Source of the DNA: Lutraria lutraria
Taxonomy: Eukaryota; Mollusca; Bivalvia; Venerida; Mactridae
Reading direction: 5' to 3'
Assembly (NCBI GenBank): GCA_964023205.1
Contig: OZ026833.1
Location: 39,029,137 to 39,093,136, forward strand
DNA: 64,000 bases
Below the pieces are notes generated by a model that saw only the letters and a program-made list of their open reading frames with translations, was not told where the DNA came from and did not search any database. This document shows, one piece after another, positions 1 through 10,644 of the stretch. Position 1 is the first letter of the stretch. Every line of letters begins with the position of its first letter. The position numbers and the translations under genes are program-made.

Positions 1-570
1 TTCCATTTATCACTCGAAATCCACCAAAAGCTTTAAAACTAATATTGTTTCCAATGTTTGACCAATTCGGCGCGCGCGCGTACCCGTTAATTTCCAACGG
101 TTAATTTCAAGAATCAGGATCGGTATATTCGAATTAACGTTTCTTTTAAGGTAAAAAGAAGATACATAGTACCTAAACATACTAAAATATTAAATTCTAA
201 TGATGGTATAGTACGTTAAACAACTTAATTTGAAATCAACGAAATAATTACGGAAAAATATCATTCGAATCTATCGCAATGAAAATAGCTTTTGAGAGAT
301 AACGAACGACAACTCTGCTAGGAGATTGACTACAACAACAAATCTTTAGAAATTATCATCCACTTTTCAGTGATCTATACATAAATACATGAAGATATTA
401 TTGTTTGTAACCACGGTAAGTTCTCTTTAATAATCATATTTATTGATTGGGTGATATAATCTGTTTGTTGAATGATTTCTGAATGGTCAGATTAAATTTA
501 GATGACCAGTGCAGTGGGTGGGGTAAACCGTAAAATAATATTATTTATTAACAGTTACATTGAGCAGTCT
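1..570. other. AT-rich stretch without a recognised gene
   Basis: No convincing exon is visible. A short ATG frame at 390-416 (MKILLFVTT) runs straight into a good donor (GTAAGT), so a signal-peptide-like first exon is conceivable, but no matching downstream exon could be phased to it. Confidence 0.4.
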
Positions 571-847
571 GTGAAATTAAGGTTTGAAATGTGGTTGTCC
601 CAAACAGAAATTTTAGCTGCTTTTGTTTTGATTTATTAATGAAACCAAAATTTTGGTTGTCCGAATAAAAAATTGGTTGTCCTGGACAGGTTAAGATAAG
701 TTTTCTTCATAAAGTATATTGGAGGGCAACCTGTCACAAATTACTAATTCAAAGAACGGTTTCAGTATCTTATAGATGTTTACTTCATTGTCATGCTGAA
801 ATTTAAATATTGTATATCTTGTTTCAGTTTTTAACCTGGCGTAGAAG

Positions 848-1054
848 TTGGCACCAGAGGTCAACAACAAGGAAATTATGAAGAAGCAGAAGAAAACCTT
901 CTTTCACCAAATTGTGACCAATGAAGAGCTTCGAATTTTTCAGAGAAACCGAGCCTGTTTCTGGGTTGATACATCCGATTTAGAACAAACTCTGCCCAGT
1001 CCAGTGGTTAACTACAACATGAACATATCAATAAAGTTGCTCTTACGGCAATAA
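848..1054 (+). CDS. Possible terminal exon of an unknown small gene
   Basis: An open frame of about 60 codons follows two candidate acceptors (TTTCAG ending at 828, CGTAG near 852) and holds an internal ATG at 878. It is lysine-rich at first and ends at a TAA at 1052-1054. About 400 bases downstream an AATAAA-type signal (near 1449) could close the transcript. It lies inside the segment with no match in the intact TAF1C region. I do not recognise the peptide, and a chance ORF is the main alternative. Confidence 0.2.
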   Translation: MAPEVNNKEIMKKQKKTFFHQIVTNEELRIFQRNRACFWVDTSDLEQTLPSPVVNYNMNISIKLLLRQ

Positions 1055-1975
1055 CTATATCCCAAATTTTGCCATAGACTGATAGAGAGAGCTTTCGTCC
1101 ATTAAGGAAAATACAAACTGATCACTGGGTAAATCTGTGTAATGACACCAAAGGAAAATGATGCTACGATATTATCAAGGATTGAAGGAGTTTGACCGTT
1201 TCATGTATCTGCAAAACAATGCAATTTTGAAAGCAGCTTGAAGTGCCAGTAATTAGTAGGACTAGTAAGAATATTCAATGAGTGTTATATATCATAATTA
1301 ATATTATATAGACAATGTCATGATATCTAAGCATATATGAATTATAATGTGCTGCAGATGACTTGATGCTGCATTTTTCAATGTGATTGTGAGGATACTT
1401 TGAATATAACATGTTATTTGCTGCTAAAGAGTACGATGTGCATTGATAAATAAATTCTATTTAACGTACTTCGACTTTATTTTATTTGATATACATCATA
1501 GGATGCATTTATTCATGGGTGTAAATAGAGGCATTTTTTCATGCATAAAGCGCCATCTCGCACGCAAAAAAACTTATTTTAACCTAAATCTCACTTAAGA
1601 ATGACGCTTCTGAAGCAAATCTCAACTTTATTGACAGTCTGAAGATATGGCATACATGTATGAATATCATTATATGTATAACATACATATATGAAAAAAC
1701 GAATACAACATGTACTTTATGTTCCTGATGTATGTACAGAACACAGGTCTACTTTATCCATTAAATATAGAGCAACAAACAGTTGAATGTGCTGTTTACT
1801 GTCCACAATTAGTGAATTACACATGAAAAAAATGTCATTGTGATTGAAATTTGGCAGCACTTAAGCAAAAGGGATTGGATCTTGTTTTTGCAGCAATAAA
1901 AACGATACAAAGTAAATTCATAACCATTTTGAATATACATGTACTTTCATTATGTTCTACACTAGTTTGCACTGA

Positions 1976-2353
1976 AATTGGCAACGTTGTCAAAACGTTG
2001 ATATAACGTTACTCTAACAACGTTGCGACTAAAACATTAGTACAACGTTGTGATAACGTTGCTTACTAACGTTTTCACAACGTTACAGCACGGTTGTTAC
2101 ACAACGTTGCAGCCCAACGTTGTACCAACGTTGTAAAAATTTCCAGTTTTAGATAACAATGCTGTATGCATTTTTACAGTGTCTGTTCAATACATAAATG
2201 CATTGCTTTTATGATACTTTCTCCTACACGTTCCAAAACACTGTGTTAAATAGTTGTCAACGTTGCAACAACGTTGTGACAACGTTGTAAAAAAATACAA
2301 CCAATACACAACTAAAACACAACGTTGTCATAACGTTGTGTGTTTGCTGGGGT
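1976..2353. repeat. AACGTT-palindrome-rich repeat
   Basis: About sixteen copies of AACGTT, mostly within CAACGTTG or ACAACGTTGT, lie in under 380 bases with no fixed period. The right edge reads TTTGCTGGGG, which resembles the end of a MITE, but I could not pair it with a left end. The motif density far exceeds the AT-rich surroundings. Confidence 0.6.
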
Positions 2354-3302
2354 CATCACTGTACACAGGATAGTACAGTTGCAGATATACACTGAAAATC
2401 AACATAAAACTCAATACAAACAAATCAAATACCTTAATTGATCTTTATAAAATGAAAGGAAAGCAACAAGAATTTTGTGATGGAAGTGTGATGAAATTAT
2501 CAAGGTCATACATGTATCAAAGAGTTCACATCTAATCACAAGCCAATCCTAAATTTTAAAAAATCGGTTATAAGGAACCACAAGTCCTTTCAATTTATAG
2601 GAAGATAGCACAAAACATAGTTTTAAACATTTGTCATAAGTTTAAGCAGTACGTGACTCTGTTACAGTCCATTATTGATCTATACAGCAATTTAACAAAT
2701 CGTGTGTAAAAAGTGAGACCACTAATCTGTGCTGGCAAGTACCGTTATCACTTGTGTATAAGACACATTGTTTTACATCCGAAAAATGGATGCATCTTAA
2801 ACAGAGGTGTAGAACTCAAGCCTATTTTTCTAGGACTAAACATGGACAAAACATGGTCAATTAGAATTTATTTGTTAACTGGAGAAAACTATCAACATTA
2901 TTTTGCTTAAGGATGGCAGATAGTTTATCTCTAAACTTTCACACCTGCACTAATCTGTTTCCAGTCATATCTTACAGTGAACATTTCGGTTTTCAAACCT
3001 AAGCGCTTACTTGATCAGCGCATTCCATCAGTCCACGACCATCCCTTACGCGTGTCATACAAGTACCACAATAATATGCAGCATTAGCAGAAACAACATC
3101 ACCTGACATGTGTTGTAATTCTGACTGACAAACACATCACGGTTTATGTGATTGTCTGTAAAACAGGACACCTTTAACATGTACAGTAAAATCTTGTTAG
3201 TATATGACCGAAGAAACTGGAACCAAAATATTATTTAGTTTAGATACGGAGGATATAATATTAATGTAACACAAATCTAAGCCATAAAGTCGTTAAAATA
3301 AA

Positions 3303-3334
3303 GTGCTCTCTCTCTCTCTTTCTCTATATCTCTT
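3303..3334 (+). repeat. Short CT-rich microsatellite
   Basis: A run of CT dinucleotides followed by related pyrimidine-rich sequence, inside the TAF1C-derived segment. Confidence 0.7.
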
Positions 3335-4008
3335 ATGTATGGTTTTATTTAACAGTGATATTTTTTTAATATTGATATGTTGTGACTAAGTTATTTGTTT
3401 TGATTAGGAAGGTGTCAAGTGAATTTTGGAGAACATAGGAAAATATAGGACATACCGTTGAAATATGAAAACAATATCAGTTACAAACGTACTAAAATAA
3501 GCCAAACATTGGGCAAAATTGCTACAGCATGATTAAGGATTAAAACACGATTTTGCAGGAAACTTAATTGACACCCTGTCTATATTATCTCATAATCATG
3601 AACATTCAATATTCATTACAATTCAGCCTTGCTCTTATGACAGACTGGTAGGTAAAAAACAAAGACGTGTTTAGATCCGACTAAAATGGTGAGTACGATA
3701 CAAATTATTCTGCACATGACCATCTCTTAAGACATAATGAAAATCAAGGAATCATTTTACATGTAAATCAAAATTTTCAAAGTCATATAATATATAATGT
3801 ATATACTACATGTATCTATGAACACAAATGAAACATAATCATAGACAGTATTAAAATGAATGTTGAGGCCTTTGTCATCAGGGATTAACTAAAACCAATC
3901 TAAATGTAATTAAGGATCGATAAACTTACCGCATTTGTCCATATGAACATCTCTGGGCATCATTTGTTTGAAGTTCCTGTTTGGTCATTGTAACCCATGA
4001 AACTACCC

Positions 4009-5056
4009 ATAGCAGTGCTATTATGTGGTTGAAGACTCCTCCAGTTCCAAAAAGTATAAATGAAAAATCATTCAACTCATTTATCTTCATTTTGCATGAT
4101 GTATTGCATGTTACATCATTAAATGTCTGTTTATTTTGTTTAATAAATAAAGAGTATTAAGATCGATGTAAAAAGTACGTATACACACATGTACGTGTAT
4201 ATAGGCTTTTAAATTAAATAATTTAGATGGAGACACAAACGTTTACTTACCTTGCGATACAACTGCATCGTCCATCGAGTAATTTCGGTTCCTTAATACA
4301 AACCTAGGCAGACAATGTTTGTGTCGATTCTGTTTTCCTTTGACTCCACCAACAGTTTGTTTTAATATAGAACGTTTTATCAGTTTGACAAACAAATGCA
4401 TCATGTAATTAACTATCAATAAGAAAGGTATGCCTTTTCAAAAGTCTTGTTTTTCCTCTTTCTTTTGACGTATAGTCAGCAAAATGTTGTACAGGAAACT
4501 TAGGAATTCTGATTATCTTTTTATTATCTATTTAGTGTCCATTTCAGAATATTTGGTGGGAATAATATACATAATACAGTTATAGTCTAGGTTGTGGTGG
4601 GGGGTAATATTTAGAGATATCTCTTCTATATATTGCTGATGGCGGTTGTACCCCACCAATGTATGGATAGAAATGTTTTGTTTACTATATTATATTGATC
4701 TCGTCATCTATATTAAATGACATGTACACATACACTGTTGTTTGTTGTGTCTATCCAAACATATGAACCAGAGACATGATGCTGTTGTATAATGGTTGGT
4801 GGAAACTGTGATTCAAATAATATTTAGCGTAGATAAATAAATTTGGGTCTCATGTTTTCAAGGGTTCCTTTACACTTCAGATAGGTCATAGAAATATTTT
4901 ATTGAACTATGACCTAAACATTTAGTAGACTGTTACCTAAATTTTTCCCGCGGGACGCTGCGTGCCTTGATCACGTGATCATTGACCGTATTATCTCAGG
5001 CATAGTTGTAATCCACATTCTCAGCAGTGAAGAGAGAGGAGTGTTTACCTGTTTCA
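4009..5056. other. Intergenic stretch with a possible orphan first exon
   Basis: No gene is recognised. On the minus strand, 4252-4276 reads ATG plus seven further codons (MDDAVVSQ) and ends in a strong donor (GTAAGT), so it could be a first coding exon feeding the TAF1C-derived remnant. That joined frame stops soon after. A perfect 12-base palindrome GATCACGTGATC lies near 4969-4980. Confidence 0.3.
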
Positions 5057-6230
5057 TAGGCTATGGGCTACTGGGCGAAACCCTCCCCCCCCCCGGAGGC
5101 ATTTTTGTAGACACCATTTTTTTGAAAGCTCAATGCCTGCTGATCATTTTTCCAGTGTCTACAATCTGGGCGTTGGGGCGTTTGTGAACTACAGCATGCT
5201 AATTACCGTTACCGAAAAATACGTTTGATAATAATTTTATTTTGTTAGAAGTCTTATTCTAGATATTTTCAATAATTCATCAATTTGAACAATTCCTTTG
5301 ACCATAACAAGTTAGCAAAGGCTTTACTTGTCGATCAAATGCATGTTTTTCACTTTATTGCACTATATATGCCCTGTAATTTACGTTACCCTGCGTTACC
5401 CTAAAATGACAAGGAAATGACAGTTGTATATGTTAAATTAACACAAAAGCAGTCGTAAACAATGTTTCCTTTTCATATTAGGCAAATACTACCACATGTT
5501 CATGTTTTTCTTTCATTGAAAGCTCGTTTATGACTTCATTTTACGTAAAATACGTTACATATAAAAGTATACGTGTTACATGGAAATCATTTATATTACT
5601 GTGATCACATGCTATAATCAAATAGGTATACAGTAATAGGTAATCATGATGCATTCATTAATACCCATAACTGGAAAACATTTCTAGTTACAAATGTTGT
5701 AAAGTTTGTCTGGGATAATAGTAGTTTACGTTACATAACGTTACCTTTATCACGATAAGTACTTAACACGCTTTACAATGCATAAAACATTGATTTGATA
5801 TACAAAATGTTTATGCTTGATTACTGGCAATACGTACATGTAAATTAACATTCCAACTTTTTTAATTCATCACTGATTGTGTTTTACGTTACATGGTTTT
5901 ATTTGTGGTACGTTTGAAATTATTCATAAACGAGTAACAAAATTTCTATGAAACTGTTATAAAATCATCATCGAATGTATTCTAAGAATATGTATCTTTG
6001 AAACAATCAAATTTACAATGACAGCGACAGTGCAATAAACACTGTGCCATTGACACACATAAACACGTGTGTGTCATTTACGTTACCATTTGTTACATGA
6101 TTATTTATATATATATATATACTTAAGTGCAATATTGTATGTTATGTCAGATTTCATCAGCGGTACATATTGTCATCAAGGTATTTTTGTTGTTCTGATG
6201 GCAAATGTTCACGAATTTCACAAATCCTCA

Positions 6231-6600
6231 TCACTTTTCTGTTTCATAGACAGCATCGAGCAAACTAATGAGCTCAATGCCGTTTTTATCATCAGTGTCT
6301 TCTGCGTCGCTAGCATTTGGCACAATATTATCCTCGTACCAGTTGTATTCCCGCTTGTTGTCAGGACTGAATTTCCAATTTCATCCACTTTTAGAAGATC
6401 AAGATTGCCCTCTTTGCATGGGTCCAAATATACACCTTATGACTATCCGTAACACAATATTGAACATACGAGACGGGATCTGCAGGGAGTGAGTAAGCTC
6501 ATGTCCATACCACTTAAAGCGTTCAGAACACAACCATGGCTTTGATACTTGTCATACCTCAGTTTATTGATGTCGTATTTTAATGACCAAACAACACACA
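6231..6600 (-). pseudogene. Degenerate ORF of the copy 1 transposon, C-terminal part
   Basis: On the minus strand a broken frame passes through VYIWTHAKRA and then, after a shift, EYNWYEDNIVP followed by an acidic Asp/Glu tail and a TGA at 6231-6233. The same tail is present in copy 2 (stop at 57910-57912) with mostly amino-acid-level differences, so it was coding when the copies separated. It is probably the C-terminus of the element's protein. Confidence 0.45.
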
Positions 6601-7105
6601 TACAAATGTCTCAATGGCACTGTAAAGTTCATCCGAACAAACATGCGTGGTAAATTGGCTAATATTGTCATGTAATCTTCATTTATAGGAGCAAAGCTCC
6701 TATAGCTATACATTACTTTTTCTAATTACAATTACGTGACGCATATACATCCGCTTTGAAAAATAGTATAAGTATACATTGCAGACTTTGCAGTTTTGAT
6801 AAAAGTTGGAGATATATGCAGGATTCTGTTTGTTTCCTCCGTTTCATCATTAACTGTTGAGGTAACGAAATTCACTACATATTGAAAATAGTTTCATTCA
6901 GTAAAGTAGCGCTGGAACACTATATTGACTCTGAGATTAGTGAGATTGCGTATTGACACATGATAGCTTTTTCTTGGTAATTGTGGTTAATTGGTCAAAT
7001 GATGTACATCTGTACAGACTATACATACTTGACATTCAAATTTTAATTCAAAATGATGATAACACAGGCCTTTAAATGGTTTAACGATGGTTTTGTCTAA
7101 CACAT

Positions 7106-7630
7106 TTAAACTTTGCTCCAGACTGTAATCTCAGTGCTTTGAATCTCAGTTAGTGTGACTGTGACGCCATCACTATAAGACTGCTCAAAGATTAGCTTCA
7201 TTGACTGTGTCTTATTGTCGTCATTAGATATGAAGCCCATCCGATTTCATAGAGTTATTGCTTTTTTTACCTGAGAGCAAGAACGTTGGAGCTGCCAAAC
7301 GTCATCGGCACTCATCTGATTTAATAGACTGTTTGTTGTATGTGTCTGATATAAAGTCTACACGAGACGTTTTAGGCAACTGATAAGAAATCGCCTCAGC
7401 CACTTGCTCGAATGTGTCCGGAACTGCTATAAGACTCTGCAGTTACCCAATTAGGCGTTACCATTAACAACATAGGATGCGCCTTCTGTAGAATGGCTAG
7501 TTGTTGGTTCTATTGATGATTCAATATAAGGCACTTGACCTAGAAGAAATGACCAGGTAAGCTTCAGGTCTATGTCATGTTGAACTGACAGGAGCATAAG
7601 CAGGCCAAATGCGTTACGTTCTGCTCGTAT
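7106..7630 (-). pseudogene. Degenerate ORF of the copy 1 transposon, N-terminal part
   Basis: Three minus-strand frames follow one another with small shifts: 7451-7630, about 7302-7436 and 7106-7247. They read like a continuous protein: first RAERNAFGLLMLLSVQHDID, then a segment with SRVDFISDTYNKQSIK, then one with FISNDDNKTQ. From memory this order resembles a family of uncharacterised proteins abundant in molluscs and cnidarians. Frameshifts and stops break it. The second transposon copy carries the same remnant at about 58.78-59.31 kb. Confidence 0.5.
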
Positions 7631-8799
7631 CTGAGTTATTATATTATGCTGAAATACTCTGTGTGAAAGGTTGTGTTACTTCAAATCTTGGCCGGGGTAA
7701 TTGACCCTTCGATAAGGGCTTGTGCTCCTATATAGCATGGTTTTAGTGTTTCCCAGACGTCACTTTGTCAAGAGAACCACTGGCACAATTCCGGAATTTA
7801 TCATAAGTTCCGCGAGACCACTGTCGTTCATTACTTTACCTAGATGTATCGAAGATGGAGCATACGTGTGTGAAATACACCCGTTCTCATTATGACATTA
7901 GTGAATTTGTTCCGGAAACTGCCAAACCAATGAGTACGATTTCATGGCCACTGCTAGGTCACAGGTTACAATTGCATAATCATTGAAAAAAGAAACATAT
8001 CTATAAATTACTATGAAATTGATAGCCTAAATTAAATATTTATTTGATAAATGAAATTATTTATTTATTGACAATTGATTGCTTTGATTTGATTGATTGA
8101 TATGAAAATTTTATAATGAAATGTTTTTTTTTTATATAAGCCTAAATGCCACTTTAGATTTTATAATGTCTGATGCAAAAAATATCAAGGTTTAGTTATA
8201 CATGCACTAATGTTCATAGTTATATTTTGGTAACGCATGCGGTTAATAATATACACGTATTTTCTGCATTGTTGTGACCTTTTTTTCACCTTGTCAACAT
8301 ATAATACAATAGAGTACCATTTACTCATTAGATAGTGTTCTGCTCGATCCAGAAACAGTAAGTATATGATGATAATCGAATATTTTAGAGTATATGTGAC
8401 CTTATTTCAGTGATATAATATTGGTAACGTAAATTATACCACATTTGATGATGAGTTTAACATTTCTACACTCTTGTTTACATTCTCTGTGCTTATAATC
8501 ATAATAACAAAGCCTTTAACACAAATTATTTTGATCTCTTTGCGGTATTGTGTTAACTTTAAAATTTCAATTATGGTAACGCCCCAAAATGGCGGTAACG
8601 GAGTAAAGCCCCAACATCCAGATGGTAGACACTGGGATTTGGTAGGTCTTTCCATACACTTTCAGAAAAACATACTGTAGAAAAATGCCTCCGGGGGGGG
8701 GGGGAGGGGGGGTATTGGTGCCCCATAGTCTATCAGGTATATGCATGGTGTATTGGCATGCAGCCATATTGTTGTTGCTGTTCACGGGCTACTTTTCAT

Positions 8800-8953
8800 C
8801 ATTGCGTATAGTCTGGTTCCCGGACGTGCTTAAACTGGTTCCCGTTCCATGATGCAGTGCACCAAAGCTTCGTACACACAAGTCAACGGGAACCAGTTTA
8901 GGACGTGCTCTACAATTAGTGTAAGGGGAAGGAACTCCAGACTACATTGCGTA
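8800..8953. mobile_element. Miniature foldback element (outer) with 9-bp target duplication
   Basis: Body 8809-8944 has ends TAGTCTGGTTCCC and CCAGACTA and is flanked on both sides by CATTGCGTA (8800-8808 and 8945-8953). Removing the nested element leaves about 57 bases. A 9-bp duplication is typical of Mutator-like elements, but the element is far too small to classify. Confidence 0.75.
8822..8909. mobile_element. Miniature foldback element nested in the outer one
   Basis: Body 8831-8900 (70 bases) begins TAAACTGGTTCCCGTT and ends with the exact reverse complement, so almost half of it is terminal inverted repeat. It is bordered by a perfect 9-bp duplication GGACGTGCT (8822-8830 and 8901-8909). 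Confidence 0.85.
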
Positions 8954-9024
8954 TAAACTGGTTCCCGTTCCATGATGCAGTGCTTTGTACACACAAGTCA
9001 ACGGGAACCAGTTTACATTGCGTA
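8945..9024. mobile_element. Third miniature foldback element, adjacent copy
   Basis: Body 8954-9015 (62 bases) has the same TAAACTGGTTCCCGTT inverted ends as the nested copy and is flanked by CATTGCGTA at 8945-8953 and 9016-9024. It shares the central duplication with the outer element, so the two inserted in succession at the same target. Confidence 0.85.
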
Positions 9025-10640
9025 TTCCTCAGTGACGGGTTACGATTGATTGAAGTCGTCACAACAATTTATTTTTGTGCGAGTTGTGATGTTTATAACT
9101 ACTTACAGGTATAACTTGTTGAAATGGAGGAGTAATATTATTGACAAAATATAAGTAAGAGTACATACATTCACAATTTGGGACGTAAATGTATTTGACG
9201 TTTCATACTGGAAATCCAAGACAATTAATGAGTGGGCGAAAATTATAATCGATCTATGGATGATTGTTGAGATACAACTTGATCATAATGAGGTAATGTT
9301 TTAAGTTTTGAATTTAGAAATACGTGTATATTGGTGACATTAAAACGCTGTTTAATATAACTCTAACATGTTCTATACGTCGGGTGTTTGGACTGACATG
9401 TCATTAACATGCAAAAACTTTCATTCCAAATATAAATACAAATTCTAACGTGACTTATTTCGTTAAATAGATATTAAAGTACGTATGCGTAAAGAAATAT
9501 AAACAAGTGAAAAACCTTCACTTTGAAAATACGTGCATTCGAGTTTCGAGCTGTAGGGAAAATTGCACCGTAAATATAATGTACTCCACATGTTCATTTA
9601 TTAATTCAGTATGATAATTCAAGGTCTTATTCAATGATATTTGTATCATATTACACTGCATGACAATGGTTCAACAATTATTCTCTGGATCTGACTAGTA
9701 TCCAGTATATACCGTCTTTTATTGACTTTACAAAGCCTTTCGCATAAACATTGTTTACGTTAGGAGTACGTAGTAAAATTTTATCTTTGCATGATAACTT
9801 AAAGAATAGAAATAATAATGTCAAAATTAATGCACTAGGTCATGGGAGCAAATTAACGTTCTTTAGACGTAAGATACGGAGTGTATCCCCCTTTAACTTC
9901 TAAATGCAAAATTGATGTTTAAGACCAATTGAATATTGACAGTCGGCTTTGAAGATGCATGTTGGGTTATTTTGCCTTTGATTTTGGAATTTTATCTGTG
10001 ATTTTGGAATTTTATCTGAACACAAATATATTCAGTATATATATAGAATCCAAACATTTTATCTAACGTGTAACAGAATGTAATGTTACGATGCATTAAA
10101 TATACAAAATAGCAATGTTCGTAATGTGCTTCAAGTAAATGACAGCTTTGTATATTTGCAAAGAAACACTATTTAACGTAATTATCTTTTTTGGAATGAA
10201 CGTATATATGCCACATAAAAACATGTTTAGCTTAAGAATATGCCCTCATCAATAAATACGTGTACCATTGAATGTGTAGTGTAATGCACTTATCAATGTT
10301 TTCACCCAGAGGGGCGGGAGGGGGGGGGGGGGATTACACAACAATACTTTCCCGATGTACGGGATTTTGATCAACAACGCCGTCACATGTAGCGGGGAAT
10401 AGACTTGGCCCGTATTTTATGGACCGGTGACGGGAATTTAGACAGTCGCATATTTTCACGTTGTGTTATTTTTACGCACCGTTTTGAAAAAAATTTGAAC
10501 GGCGACTTTGCAATCGCTTGATTTAGAAGGTGTATACTTCTAACTAGACATCTACACTGACATGGGTTGAGCTCGTTAGAGCCTGTTTTCGAAGGTACGA
10601 ATGCTTTGATTGATCTCTAACATGTTAAATATATTTAAAA
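9025..10640. other. AT-rich intergenic stretch
   Basis: Nothing recognisable apart from a poly-G run of about 14 bases near 10319-10332. No ORF with family resemblance and no clean inverted repeats were seen. Confidence 0.5.
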
Positions 10641-10644
10641 ACTT

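Larger units (their letters stand above)
575..4008 (-). pseudogene. Rearranged partial copy of the TAF1C 3' region
   Basis: Blocks match the intact TAF1C-like gene further right in the same orientation: 575-700 with 38.19-38.29 kb, 2370-2500 with 38.72-38.86 kb, 2575-3340 with 42.06-42.80 kb and 3720-4008 with 43.33-43.63 kb. The copy of exon 12 is 3011-3171, the same 161 bp as the intact exon, and keeps splice-like borders, but one codon of its cysteine cluster has become TGA. The copy of the end of exon 11 is 3930-4008 and has lost two bases, shifting the frame. The last two coding exons are missing. These breaks mark it as a dead segmental duplicate, not a retrocopy, because intron sequence is included. 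Confidence 0.75.
5059..8730 (-). mobile_element. TA-flanked DNA transposon, copy 1
   Basis: The ends form imperfect inverted repeats of about 150 bases, starting GGCTATGGG on the left and ending CCCATAGTC on the right, each containing a poly-C or poly-G run next to GGAGGCATTTTT. Both ends are bordered by TA. A near-identical second copy sits at 56740-61348, which fixes the borders. The left part is rich in ACGTTAC and the right part in GGTAACG, i.e. inverted subterminal motifs, as expected of transposase-binding sites. Degenerate coding remnants run on the minus strand. The superfamily is not clear; TA flanks suggest a Tc1/mariner-like or related integration mode. Confidence 0.8.

Noticed and set aside
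4252..4276. First coding exon of a chimeric gene joined to the TAF1C remnant
   Set aside because: The join through 3930-4008 into 3011-3171 stops after a few codons; a single ATG plus donor is weak evidence.
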